In this document: positions 29,295 to 38,478 of the stretch, piece after piece
How positions within the stretch are numbered: position 1 is the first letter of the stretch
Layout of the letters: every line of letters starts with the position of its first letter
Assembly (NCBI RefSeq): GCF_034259205.1
Contig: NZ_CP139487.1
Coordinates: 1,054,001 to 1,118,000 of the forward strand
Origin: Peredibacter starrii
Lineage (GTDB): Bacteria; Bdellovibrionota; Bacteriovoracia; Bacteriovoracales; Bacteriovoracaceae
DNA: 64,000 nucleotides
Direction: 5' to 3'
The notes under the pieces: model-generated
Database searches by the model: none
What the model was told of the DNA's origin: nothing
Seen by the model: only the letters and a program-made list of their open reading frames with translations
Position numbers and translations under genes: made by a program

Positions 29295-30204
29295 CGGGTA
29301 CCTCTTGAAAGAAATGAAATGAACGAATACGTTGCTTATAGTTTTTGTAACGTTTGTTTTTATCAATAATGCACAAAACTTCTGTGCGGAAATTCTCGCG
29401 GTAGTTAATGATGAACTGATTACTATGAAGGAAGGTCAAGTACAGACCCAGACCTGCTCCATCTTTCTTCTCCATCACGGTCTTTTCATTGAAGCTTCGT
29501 TTTAAGCTTGCAATTAGAAGCTCGTAAGAGAGTCCACCAAATGAGTCTTGCACTGAAAGGGCAACACCCATGTCATTCATACCCAAAGTTACCTGCACCA
29601 GATCCGAACCCTTCAGGAACACCGGGCTTCTGCGGTCAACGCTATCAAGGCCCTGTTCTTGTCGTTTTTTATTCGGTCCCTTATACAGAGAGTTCGAGAT
29701 CAGTTCGTTTGCCATCACCTGAATGTATTCAATCGGTGAAGAGAAATAATCTTGGAAATCAAAGTTCCCGAGAGCATCCTGGATCATTTCATTAGTATGT
29801 TTTGAGTCTGACAAAGAAATGATCTTGATGTCAGAATCATCACCCATATAGGGTTTTAGACCCCAGATCTTTTTCTCAAATGTTTTTTTGAAACTACACA
29901 TGATCTCTGTGCCATAGATTTGTTCGTTCAAACCTACCAGGTGATAAAGTTCATGCTGTTCCACCAGTTTCATATTGTCTTCATCTGTGCCACTGGAGAG
30001 GACATAGAGGAATTGTTTCTTGATGGCCTTAAATTCTGCCATTCTTTCTTTAAAGGTCTCAACGTCGCAAACAACGAAGTGATCTTCTTTATATTCATTC
30101 AGATCAGGAGCATCGTGAACAATGAAATGAGTTGAGTTAGCTGAACTTTTCAGTTGTTCGAAAACCTTCGGGTCTTTGGCGTAAACTGCAACATGCGCAT
30201 TCAT
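29272..30204 (-). CDS. Receiver-like domain fused to RsbW-type HATPase (switch kinase)
   Basis: A 310-residue protein. Residues 1-110 look like a pseudo-receiver (strand/helix pattern with D47 in FVVCDVETF). Residues 125-300 form a GHKL ATPase without a phosphoacceptor His: N box with E167 and N171 (ANELISNSLYKG), G1-like DSFGGLSYE and G2 KDGAGLGLYLTF. This is the layout of RsbW/SpoIIAB anti-sigma kinases, which phosphorylate a STAS partner on Ser. It overlaps the phosphatase gene by 4 nt. Confidence 0.8.
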   Translation of the reverse strand: MNAHVAVYAKDPKVFEQLKSSANSTHFIVHDAPDLNEYKEDHFVVCDVETFKERMAEFKAIKKQFLYVLSSGTDEDNMKLVEQHELYHLVGLNEQIYGTEIMCSFKKTFEKKIWGLKPYMGDDSDIKIISLSDSKHTNEMIQDALGNFDFQDYFSSPIEYIQVMANELISNSLYKGPNKKRQEQGLDSVDRRSPVFLKGSDLVQVTLGMNDMGVALSVQDSFGGLSYELLIASLKRSFNEKTVMEKKDGAGLGLYLTFLHSNQFIINYRENFRTEVLCIIDKNKRYKNYKQRIRSFHFFQEVPGEKTNDK

Positions 30205-31757
30205 GAGATTACCTTCATTGATACGGCCGTTAAATCGTCATCTTTTGGTTTGTCTGAAATAAAGACCTGAAAATCTCCCATCACTCCCTTGATAATCTCT
30301 TCCGGTGATCCTAGTCCATGCTGGACTAAAGACTTGATCAGACGTCTTTCACCGTAACGGGTGCCTTCAGCGTTCTCTGCTTCTGTTAAGCCGTCTGTAT
30401 AGAAAAAGATAGTATCATGGGTCTTGAGATTCAAAGTCTCACAATCAAATTTTGAGTCTAGCTTTTGTCCTAATCTTGGACCATTTGCCTCGATAAGTGG
30501 CTGAAAGTTGTCCTTTCCGAGCTCTGCCTGACCCCCGTTAAAGAGGAGTGGAGGAGTATGAGAGGCGTTTGAAAACTTAAACTCGTGGGTCTTCCGGTTG
30601 AAACTGGCAACAAAACATGTCACCTGAATCTCTTTACCGGCCCCGCAAACCGCCTGATTCATGAAGCGCAGAATTTCATTTGGCTCTGAGAGAATCTGTG
30701 GTCGAGTTTCCTGAATAAATCCGAGCAAGGTTTTGCAGCAGTTGATCGTTGCCGTTAAAAGGGCCGCGGGGACGCCATGTCCAGTCGCATCCGCAATAAA
30801 GAACACTCGCCAGTCTCCTTGATCATAAAATCCCCACCAGTCACCACCACACTCAGTGGCCGGTTCAAAGTGACCGTGAGTTGAGAGGACATTATCTGAA
30901 AGCGAGTCAGTTGGAAAAAATGATGATTGAACTAATTGCGCTACTTGAACTTCATTTTCTAAACGGGCCTTCTCTTTCATCTCTTCCATGAATACGACAA
31001 TCTTATCGGCCATATCATTTACTGAATCTGAAAGTGCGCCAACTTCATCACTACCTTTAATCGACACGCGCTTGGTGAAATTACCCTTGGCAATTTCCTG
31101 GGTCATTCCAAAAAGAGTTTCCAATTGAGCGGTAAGTGGTTTCGCCAGGAAAACAGATAAGAGCATGGCCATACCAAGGATGAACACACCATAGAGCATG
31201 GATTTATTAATCAAGTATTGTGTGACTGAGAAGGCCTTCTCTTGCGAGAGCATCACGACATAGATGTAGTTAAGCTGAGGATTGTAGTCATAGGCGTAAA
31301 GATACTTCACTCCATCGAGTTTAATTTCTTTTACGGCCTGATTAATGGACTGTTTTGTGATGTCGGTCAAAAGTTCGGCTTCAAGAGGAGAGACTTGCGA
31401 TAGCTTTCCATTTTTCCACTGGAGGAAGCTCGTTTGTTCAGGAATTACAATTTTTACATCGTAAGTCGATTCTTTCTCGAGTTGTTCTTTTAAAAGAGGG
31501 ACGGGATCAGCGTCATTGAAAACTAAATTTGAATTTTTGATTTTGAATGTTCCATCTCCCAGTTTCTGAGAGAGGATAATCTGCTCTGAAGACGCTTCTG
31601 AGAGGAGTGTTTCAAAGATGTAGGCGGATTTATCTTCCTTGAAAGTCTTCAATGCAATTCCGACAAACACGATCAGTGAAGCCGCAATGAGCACAATCAT
31701 TACTGTCAGAAGCTTTAATTTCAGAGGGAAGCGAACTTGCCTCATGGTAGACGCCAT
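30201..31757 (-). CDS. Membrane-bound SpoIIE/RsbU-type PP2C phosphatase with HAMP domain
   Basis: A 518-residue protein. TM1 is at about 15-38, an extracytoplasmic sensor spans 39-182, TM2 is at about 186-206, a HAMP linker is at 207-262 (GNFTKRVSIKGSDEVG), then a coiled coil leads to the PP2C domain. Metal ligands appear as GGDWWGFY (D306) and IADATGHGVPAAL (D323), with FFYTDGLTEAEN near the C-terminus. Such enzymes dephosphorylate STAS proteins. ATG 31757 has AAGGA 6 bp upstream. It is the first gene of the leftward operon; a TATAAT lies about 40 bp before it. Confidence 0.92.
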   Translation of the reverse strand: MASTMRQVRFPLKLKLLTVMIVLIAASLIVFVGIALKTFKEDKSAYIFETLLSEASSEQIILSQKLGDGTFKIKNSNLVFNDADPVPLLKEQLEKESTYDVKIVIPEQTSFLQWKNGKLSQVSPLEAELLTDITKQSINQAVKEIKLDGVKYLYAYDYNPQLNYIYVVMLSQEKAFSVTQYLINKSMLYGVFILGMAMLLSVFLAKPLTAQLETLFGMTQEIAKGNFTKRVSIKGSDEVGALSDSVNDMADKIVVFMEEMKEKARLENEVQVAQLVQSSFFPTDSLSDNVLSTHGHFEPATECGGDWWGFYDQGDWRVFFIADATGHGVPAALLTATINCCKTLLGFIQETRPQILSEPNEILRFMNQAVCGAGKEIQVTCFVASFNRKTHEFKFSNASHTPPLLFNGGQAELGKDNFQPLIEANGPRLGQKLDSKFDCETLNLKTHDTIFFYTDGLTEAENAEGTRYGERRLIKSLVQHGLGSPEEIIKGVMGDFQVFISDKPKDDDLTAVSMKVIS

Positions 31758-31853
31758 CAAAAATCCTTTTTTATGGTATCTCCATTATAACTAAGGTTGA
31801 GGGTAATTTAAGCCTACCCTTTTTACCTAGTTGCGGTCTGTTACACTATTAAC

Positions 31854-34805
31854 ATGATGTCCCGACGTATTGACCAGATTCTCGTTGCCCTAGGGGCGAT
31901 GTTGATACTGATCAGTTCTTATCAATTATTCTTTCAGAAGTCTGAGAGCGAGGAAGGCCTTGCTTTGGGAAGACTTACGTCTACGATGTCGGTCGTTAAG
32001 ACCAAGCGCGCACTTTCTCTTGATTGGCGAGATGCTAATTCTGGAAATGAACTTACCGAGAATCAATTAATCTACACCGACAATAATTCCAGTGCTGAAG
32101 TCGAGTTCACCCAAGGGAGTTCACTTGCCATTGGTGAAAATTCTCTCGTAAAACTAAAAACTGCCGGAAAAGAGCAGTCGATGGATTTAGAGAAGGGATT
32201 TATCCGTGCGAAGATCGATGAGGATCAACCGATTATCGTTCAGATGAATGGTGAGAATTATCTCGTGAGTGGTAAGGACGCCGACATTCAAATCAATCTC
32301 CAGGATGAAAAAGGGGAGATTGGTGTGTTAAAGGGTGAAGTCAAAGTTGAAGGTGCGGGGATGAATACCAACCTCAACACTGAAACCGCCCTAAGCATCG
32401 ATGGTGAAAGGGTCTCAAAGAAAGCGATTTATTTTAGGACTACCGCACCCGGGCAGGGAGAAGTTCAATACTCAGTTCTTAATCCAACTTCGGTGCGCTT
32501 TAACTGGGAACCTCAGGAAGAAGCGAAGGTCTTAGTTTCTAAAAGCCAGACTTTAAAAAATGCTCAGGAGTTCTCGGGCCTCAGTGGAATTCAAGGTGAA
32601 CTCTCGCCGGGACTTTATTACTTCCGCGTGGAAAGTGAGAAAGGACTTTCCCTCATTACTCCGTTCAGAATCATTCAAGAAACACAACCAAAGCTTCTTC
32701 GACCGCTTAATGGTGAAGAGGTAAGTGTCCTCGATAACTCGGTTCTTCTTCAGTGGAAAAACGACGAGCGTCTTAACTTTGAACTTCAATGGAAAATGGG
32801 TGAAGAAGTTAAGTCTCAAAAAGTTTCTTCAGGCAGTGCTCTCATCAGAGCTAGTCACTCTGGAGCCTTAGAGTGGAGAGTTAAAATTGATAGCGATAAA
32901 CGCCCGGAAGCCCTGTGGAGTGATTGGCAGAAAGTTCAGGTTAATCTTATTCCTCTGCCGGCAGTTCCTACAGATCTCGCTCCTCATGAAGTTGAGTTTC
33001 AGACCTATGATAAGCCGAACGAAAAAATCGATCTTTCATGGAAATCTTCTCTTCCGGTTGAATTAGAAATTTTGGATCCCTCTGGTAAGACCTTTACCAA
33101 AAACATCGCAGAAAATAATTTTGAATGGGTCGCCAACTCAGGTGGTATTTATAAATGGCGTCTTCGCTCAATGGATAATCATTTAAGGGCGAGTGATTGG
33201 AGTGAATGGAAGACTTTTGTTCTGGAAGATCTTTCTCAGGTAAAAAACACTGAAGGCATTCAACGCATTCAACTTAAAAAACCAGATCAATCTGTGACCT
33301 TCTCGTGGAAAACGGCAGAGGGGAGCACCAGCGTGTTTGAACTCGCGAAGGACGCTCAATTCAAACAAATTGTTAAACGTATTGAGGCGAATCAAGACAC
33401 TGCGAAAATTTCAATTCCCGAAGTCGGTGCTTACTACTGGAGAAGTCGTGAGATTCTGGCCGACGGAACTCTCAACGTGAGTGAACCGAAACGCGTGATC
33501 ATCGAGCCAGTACCTGCTCCTACGAAACCTGAGAAACTACCAGATCTTGAAGTTCCTCTGGAAGAACTCCCAACCACATCTTCTTTTAGTTTTTGGGACC
33601 TCATTATCCCGTCTGCCCATGCAGATGAACTAAAAGGGATGGCAAAAATTGAACTTCCAACTAAGGAAGAAGCTAAGAGCTTTATCATCAGAATCTATAA
33701 AGATGAGTCGCTTTCTGAGCTTGTGTATGAAGCTAAATCAACAGACAAGACCTTTATCTGGAAAGCGGCCACTCCGGGAACTTACTACTGGCAGTACGCT
33801 ATTGTAGATTTTTGGGAACGACAAAGTTTATTCAGTGATCCGGCTGTCCTCACCATTACCGGTGAGCTTGTTGCTGATCCTGTTCAACCAAAACTTGTTT
33901 CACCGATTCGTGCTCAGGAAGTGAAACCTGAGGATTTGATCCTCAGGTGGCGTGACTCTGAAGAGAATGATCATTACCGGGTTGAAGTTTCTCGAGATAA
34001 TAAATTTGAAAAACTTCTCGTTAAGAAAGAGACCAAAAAGTCTGAAATAAATCTTTCGGATTATAATTTGTCTCCTCAGCTTTTTTATTGGCGCGTAACT
34101 GCGTTCAATAAAAAGAAAAAAGAAATCATGAGTAACACTGGTCGCTTCATTGTTCGTGAAGAAGAGAATATTCCTGAAATGAAAGCTTCTCCAGTCACAA
34201 CTCCAGTGGAATGGACTAAGAAGTGGAAGACGCGTTTAAGTCTTGCCTGGAATCCTTCAATGGATAGCTACAAATTTTCTCAGAACGGAGAAGACGGAAA
34301 AATTGATGGTAATGCCCTTATGGGTGTCACTCTCAGTGGTTCGAAATTTTTTGAGAGAGGAGTTTTGTCCGGAGAAGTTCTCAGACAGACCGGTAAAGTT
34401 TTTGAGGGCGAGAGCTACCTCTTTCAACGCCTTCTTTTTGATTACGTGTATACCTGGAATCTTTCCCGCAATCACCGCTTCGGCATTGGCCTTGCTCTTG
34501 GCCAGAGTAGTGGACAGGCCTATGAAATACAGGACGATGGAGTAAAAGCAAAATCAGTTTCAGGACTTTCTTATGGAGTTTCTATTCGGGATTTTGTAAG
34601 TTTCTCAGAAAAATGGGAAATGCAATCTAAACTCTTTTATCTCACTGGAGAGATCACTCAACTGGAAGTTGGCGCTGATTTCCTACGTCACATGAAGAAT
34701 TATTATGTCTTAGGTGGGGTAGGATATGCTTCGAGAAGTTACTCAATTAGCTCTGGCGAGCAGACTTCACTAAAAGTTTCTTTGGGGCTCGGAAAAGAGT
34801 TTTAA
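31854..34805 (+). CDS. FecR-domain protein with Fn3-like repeats and C-terminal beta-barrel
   Basis: A 983-residue envelope protein. Order: a membrane anchor or uncleaved signal (about 7-27), a FecR-type domain (about 40-170; GSSLAIGENSLVKL and later GVLKGEVKVEG), then several fibronectin-III-like repeats marked by strands such as YYFRVESEKG, YYWRSREI, YYWQYAIV and FYWRVTAF. Residues from about 786 to the end look like an outer-membrane barrel of 8-10 strands ending in Phe (LGKEF). A hydrophobic patch ending IPSAHADE (about 575-590) resembles a signal-peptide end in mid-protein. The 3' end overlaps the convergent gene by 59 nt. Function unknown. Confidence 0.75.
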   Translation: MMSRRIDQILVALGAMLILISSYQLFFQKSESEEGLALGRLTSTMSVVKTKRALSLDWRDANSGNELTENQLIYTDNNSSAEVEFTQGSSLAIGENSLVKLKTAGKEQSMDLEKGFIRAKIDEDQPIIVQMNGENYLVSGKDADIQINLQDEKGEIGVLKGEVKVEGAGMNTNLNTETALSIDGERVSKKAIYFRTTAPGQGEVQYSVLNPTSVRFNWEPQEEAKVLVSKSQTLKNAQEFSGLSGIQGELSPGLYYFRVESEKGLSLITPFRIIQETQPKLLRPLNGEEVSVLDNSVLLQWKNDERLNFELQWKMGEEVKSQKVSSGSALIRASHSGALEWRVKIDSDKRPEALWSDWQKVQVNLIPLPAVPTDLAPHEVEFQTYDKPNEKIDLSWKSSLPVELEILDPSGKTFTKNIAENNFEWVANSGGIYKWRLRSMDNHLRASDWSEWKTFVLEDLSQVKNTEGIQRIQLKKPDQSVTFSWKTAEGSTSVFELAKDAQFKQIVKRIEANQDTAKISIPEVGAYYWRSREILADGTLNVSEPKRVIIEPVPAPTKPEKLPDLEVPLEELPTTSSFSFWDLIIPSAHADELKGMAKIELPTKEEAKSFIIRIYKDESLSELVYEAKSTDKTFIWKAATPGTYYWQYAIVDFWERQSLFSDPAVLTITGELVADPVQPKLVSPIRAQEVKPEDLILRWRDSEENDHYRVEVSRDNKFEKLLVKKETKKSEINLSDYNLSPQLFYWRVTAFNKKKKEIMSNTGRFIVREEENIPEMKASPVTTPVEWTKKWKTRLSLAWNPSMDSYKFSQNGEDGKIDGNALMGVTLSGSKFFERGVLSGEVLRQTGKVFEGESYLFQRLLFDYVYTWNLSRNHRFGIGLALGQSSGQAYEIQDDGVKAKSVSGLSYGVSIRDFVSFSEKWEMQSKLFYLTGEITQLEVGADFLRHMKNYYVLGGVGYASRSYSISSGEQTSLKVSLGLGKEF

Positions 34806-35808
34806 TCAAAGCACCCATCATAAGCGCCATCACAAAACCTGAAAGCATCTGAAAAGTTTCGTTCTTATTTTCTTTTGCCACACCGATTGTGCCGCAGCTG
34901 ATATCAGAGGAGAGTTTTCTTCCACTTGAAGTAAAGTTACCAATACCTGTTCCATCATTAATGTCAGCGACGCCGATTTGAATTCTAAAAATTCCCCCTG
35001 CACCGTTACCATTTTGGCTAGTTGAAGTTCGGGGTTGGGGACTTGTTCCGCCATTGCCACCAGTAACGTCAAAGATGCCTTTATTCACAATATTTGTGTC
35101 AGAGTGAATCCAGATAATTCCACCTGAACCTCCACCGCCTGGGCCACCTTTATTAGTAGCATTACCACCATTTCCACCACGAGCAGAAATTCGTACACCT
35201 TTTTTAATTGTGATGGTTCCTGTCGCATGAATGTAGAGACCGCCGCCTCCGCCGCCGCCAGCGCCTACTTCAAAGGGGGTACTGAAGGCACCGGCACCAC
35301 CACCAAATCCACCACGGATCGTTCCTGGAAAAGCAAATGCATTCCCTCCAACACCTGTTGCAGTCGTTGCCGCTGCACAAGTTGAACCACTTTGACCTTG
35401 TTCATAGAGTCCACCACCGCCGCCACCGTTACCGCATAGGGGATCATCACTCACAGGAGTTAATCCATTTCCATTTGCTCCGTCTCCGCCATTGTCTGGG
35501 AAGCCGATTGTAGTACCACCACCATTTTCCGCTCCCGGACCTCCAACTCCTCCTGAAGAAGTTGCAACGGCAATATTACCGCCGGCAAGTCCATCAAGGA
35601 TAATGTCTGCGTTGATTTCTACATCACCGTTAACATCAATTTCTAAGGCAGGACCACTTAATCCACGGAGATCAATGGGCGTATCTATTACGAGATGAGT
35701 ACATGCAGGAATAGAGGATGGATCATCAACATCTGTTGAAACACAGTCAGGCGGGGCTGCAAGCAATGCTTGGGATGATAGGGCCAGGACAAATAAAAAA
35801 AGCCTCAT
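34747..35808 (-). CDS. Exported glycine-rich protein with C-terminal membrane tail
   Basis: A 353-residue protein with a signal peptide (about 1-18, ending LLAA) and a long Gly-rich middle (runs of 5-8 Gly, GGGGSGGIIWIH) that alternates with short beta strands, as in predicted beta-helix surface proteins. The C-terminus has SCGTIG, a hydrophobic helix (about 322-342) and basic residues, a three-part tail reminiscent of sorting signals. The start ATG lies within a terminator-like hairpin, and no other start is available nearby. No enzymatic motif is seen. Its last 59 nt overlap the convergent FecR gene. Confidence 0.75.
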   Translation of the reverse strand: MRLFLFVLALSSQALLAAPPDCVSTDVDDPSSIPACTHLVIDTPIDLRGLSGPALEIDVNGDVEINADIILDGLAGGNIAVATSSGGVGGPGAENGGGTTIGFPDNGGDGANGNGLTPVSDDPLCGNGGGGGGLYEQGQSGSTCAAATTATGVGGNAFAFPGTIRGGFGGGAGAFSTPFEVGAGGGGGGGLYIHATGTITIKKGVRISARGGNGGNATNKGGPGGGGSGGIIWIHSDTNIVNKGIFDVTGGNGGTSPQPRTSTSQNGNGAGGIFRIQIGVADINDGTGIGNFTSSGRKLSSDISCGTIGVAKENKNETFQMLSGFVMALMMGALIKTLFRAPKKLLVKSARQS

Positions 35809-35837
35809 AAGAGCATGGTAACTTGCTCTTATGAGGC
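35790..35837 (-). terminator. Intrinsic terminator of the collagen-like gene, overlapping the next start codon
   Basis: On the - strand a perfect 14-bp stem (GCCTCATAAGAGCA/TGCTCTTATGAGGC) with an 8-nt loop is followed by TTTTTTTATTT. It begins about 10 bp after the stop of the collagen-like gene. The 3' arm contains the ATG of the glycine-rich gene, and the T tract is its codons 3-6. Confidence 0.8.
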
Positions 35838-35847
35838 GTGCAAACGG

Positions 35848-37557
35848 TTATTGTTTCTTGATAATTTTGATCTGGGTATAAACTTCCGGAGATCCAAAGC
35901 TGGCCGCAATACCGAAGGCAAAGTTCGTTTTATCGCTGGCACAACGGTGTTGAATCTCAAAAGTACTTGCCTGAGTCACAATGATTTCACCTGTAATCAC
36001 CGAACTTGAAACCGATGGTGAAGTAGGGTGCGACACCACAGTACTTCCGTATAAAACGTCAGAGTTTGTTTCAATCACTTTCAACTTCGCTTGGTGCTGA
36101 GAAATTGCATAACCTGGAACTGAAGCTTCAATGAAGTATGTTCCTGGTTGAAGCACGAAACGGTTATTACTAAGTGAGATGAATTGGTTATCACCGCCAA
36201 GAGTATTGAGAGTTCTTGTTACCCAACCTTGAGCTGAGGCATATGAACCACCATGAGTACCAGATGGTTTTTCGTCACGAAGGTAAGCGATTTGGCTCAT
36301 GCCTGCTTCACCTTTGTCACCTTTCTCACCTTTAGCACCGGCCGGACCAGCAGGACCTTGTGGGCCTGCTTCACCTTGAAGACCTTGTGGACCTTGAGCA
36401 CCCGGTAGACCAGGAAGACCCATTGGACCTTGCGGACCTTGGGCACCAGTTGCACCGGTATCACCTTTAGGGCCTTGAGCACCAGCTACACCTTGATCAC
36501 CTTTTGGACCTTGTGGACCAGCAGCACCTGCTGCACCCGGAGCTCCATCAGCACCTGCGGGACCCATTGGCCCTTGCGGACCAACAGCACCAACTGGACC
36601 TGCAGGACCTTGTGGCCCAGCTGCGCCAGCATCACCTTTTGGACCAACAGGACCAACTGCACCGGTTAGACCTTGAGTACCTTGGGGACCGGCAGGACCT
36701 TGTGGACCAGTATCACCTTTGGGACCTTGCGGACCAACTGCACCCGGAGCTCCAGCAGGACCTTGCGGACCAATTGCTCCTGCAACACCAGCAGGACCTT
36801 GAGGGCCAATCGCACCCGCTACACCAGCATCACCTTTTTCACCTTTATCGCCTTTGTCTCCCTTGTCACCTTTATCACCCTTCGCACCAGCAGGACCTGC
36901 TGGACCCATCGGGCCCGCTTCACCTTGAGGACCCATTGGACCTTGTTCACCAGCACCACCGCTTGGAAGATCTAAATCAGCAATGTCTGCTGGAACCCAA
37001 GCTTCACCATTGAACATTAAAACTTGTCCCTCGGTGGCCTGGATATAAGGGAAGACAAGACCGTAAGCAACTTCATCAGCGCGAACAACTTTCAATTCAG
37101 CTTGAAGAGTTGCGCGATCACTTGAAGCATTATTAAGACGAAGTTCTACTTTGCTGTTCACGTAGACGTCGTCCTTTGACCGAGATCCATCAGAACAACT
37201 TTGTAGATAATAGACTTTGTTAACGAGGACGCTATTTCCGCGAGGAGAGTAGTTACAAATCATATTGTTATCGAAAACAATCTGACCGGAAGTTGCACTC
37301 ACTTTCCCATATCCACTCGTTAGATAGATATAAGAAGGAACTTCTAAAATACCTTTGAAGCTAACGACCTTAGGTGAAAACTTAAGTGAGGGAACTGTTT
37401 CACGGCCTGCACTTAGTTTAAGTGTCTTGGATTTGTTACCTAAGAGTTTTTTAATGATGCTTTCCCAAACATCATTACCGTTACCTGCATAGGCCGGAGC
37501 CGTTGCGAGCATCGCTGTAAAAGGTAGAACCCAAAAGTTTTTTAACTTACGTGCCAT
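35848..37557 (-). CDS. Collagen-like triple-helix surface protein with C1q/TNF-like C-terminal domain
   Basis: A 569-residue exported protein: signal peptide (about 1-24, ending PAYA), an N-terminal beta-rich domain (to about 200), a collagen region of roughly 70 G-x-y triplets (about 200-418) rich in GPQGPAG and [11 protein letters not shown], and a C-terminal domain of about 140 residues with strand pattern and aromatic spacing like C1q/TNF jelly rolls ([17 protein letters not shown]). Charged GDKGEKGD blocks replace hydroxyproline for stability in bacterial collagens. The ATG at 37557 is chosen because AGAAGG lies 5 bp upstream and a signal peptide starts there. It is likely a trimeric stalk or adhesin. 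Confidence 0.88.
   Translation of the reverse strand: MARKLKNFWVLPFTAMLATAPAYAGNGNDVWESIIKKLLGNKSKTLKLSAGRETVPSLKFSPKVVSFKGILEVPSYIYLTSGYGKVSATSGQIVFDNNMICNYSPRGNSVLVNKVYYLQSCSDGSRSKDDVYVNSKVELRLNNASSDRATLQAELKVVRADEVAYGLVFPYIQATEGQVLMFNGEAWVPADIADLDLPSGGAGEQGPMGPQGEAGPMGPAGPAGAKGDKGDKGDKGDKGEKGDAGVAGAIGPQGPAGVAGAIGPQGPAGAPGAVGPQGPKGDTGPQGPAGPQGTQGLTGAVGPVGPKGDAGAAGPQGPAGPVGAVGPQGPMGPAGADGAPGAAGAAGPQGPKGDQGVAGAQGPKGDTGATGAQGPQGPMGLPGLPGAQGPQGLQGEAGPQGPAGPAGAKGEKGDKGEAGMSQIAYLRDEKPSGTHGGSYASAQGWVTRTLNTLGGDNQFISLSNNRFVLQPGTYFIEASVPGYAISQHQAKLKVIETNSDVLYGSTVVSHPTSPSVSSSVITGEIIVTQASTFEIQHRCASDKTNFAFGIAASFGSPEVYTQIKIIKKQ
36300..36960 (-). repeat. Collagen-type 9-bp codon repeats
   Basis: About 70 Gly-x-y codon triplets, dominated by GGT-CCT-CAA- and GGT-CCA-type units, make an imperfect minisatellite. 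It is coding (Gly-x-y) on the - strand. Apparent long frames on the + strand here are antisense shadows of the repeat. Confidence 0.9.
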
Positions 37558-37821
37558 TTGAACCTTCTGGTTTGTTTGAAACCATTTTAAAGTCTTTTCT
37601 GAGTAATCTGGTCTAAAAACAAAGTTTCGAAGGGTTATCGGCGAAAGCATTATTCCACTTGATAAGAAAAGTTGGGTTTTCCTCGAAAAATGGGCTCAAA
37701 AGGAGAGTGTTAAAACAGGCTTAATAAAGATAGCCAATAGTTTTTGGAAGGCCTGGAATAGCTAAGTTATTGAACATCATTAAATGTTGAGTTGAACCCG
37801 AAGGTCTTTATAATCTCCTTC

Positions 37822-38478
37822 ATGCAACAATACGCTACAGCTACAAATCGTGACGAAATTATCAAACTTGTACAGAAGAAATTTGAAGCTTTTGCCACTG
37901 TCTCTGTTTGGCAGAAAGATCCAAAGTCAGAACAAAGAACGTTCTTATGTGAAGGGAAGTTTTCATCAATTGATACTTATGAAGGTATCTTCATGGTGGA
38001 TCTAGACCCTGCTCAGATGAAGAACTTCAAAAAAGATCTGGATACTTACTTTCTTTTCGAGGCCCAGGGTCTAGTGTTTAAAACAAGACCATCTCCCTAT
38101 ATGGAAATTAAAAGTGCTGTGGTGGCCTTTAGTTTTCCTCAATCTGTGAAGCTGAAAGAACTTCGCTCTCATCCAAGAATTTATTTTTCTGATGATGATA
38201 AGAGAACTGTGTCTGTGCGCTTTCGCGACAAGAACGGTGCCGGGAAAATTGCAGTGTTTTGTCCCATCTACAATATTTCGAAGAGTGGAATTTGTATCAT
38301 CGTCACCAAGGAAACTCTTAGTAATGCCAAGTTAAATGAGGCCATCGAGATTCAAGGCCTGAGCTTTTTTGAGGAACTCTCAGATGAGATCAAGGCCGTG
38401 GTTAAAAATGCCAGGGTCTTTAAGAAAGGCTTCGCCACTGATGATAGCTATGCGCTTGGACTCGAATTTCAATTTTAA
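37822..38478 (+). CDS. PilZ-domain protein, putative c-di-GMP receptor
   Basis: Residues from about 105 carry the PilZ signature: RSHPR (R-x3-R) and NISKSG (N-x-S-x2-G), separated by a barrel strand, with ALGLEF closing the domain. PilZ domains bind cyclic di-GMP through these motifs. The N-terminal 100 residues resemble YcgR-like N domains (GEGKFSSIDTYEG-type strands) but are not certain. The ATG at 37822 lacks a clear ribosome-binding site; a TTG at 37792 is an alternative. The 3' end overlaps the convergent gene by 4 nt. Confidence 0.78.
   Translation: MQQYATATNRDEIIKLVQKKFEAFATVSVWQKDPKSEQRTFLCEGKFSSIDTYEGIFMVDLDPAQMKNFKKDLDTYFLFEAQGLVFKTRPSPYMEIKSAVVAFSFPQSVKLKELRSHPRIYFSDDDKRTVSVRFRDKNGAGKIAVFCPIYNISKSGICIIVTKETLSNAKLNEAIEIQGLSFFEELSDEIKAVVKNARVFKKGFATDDSYALGLEFQF

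Noticed and set aside
36504-37013. Long open frame on the + strand rich in Asp, Leu, Gln and His
   Set aside because: It is the exact antisense of the collagen repeat; its composition is that of a repeat read backwards, with no ribosome-binding site.
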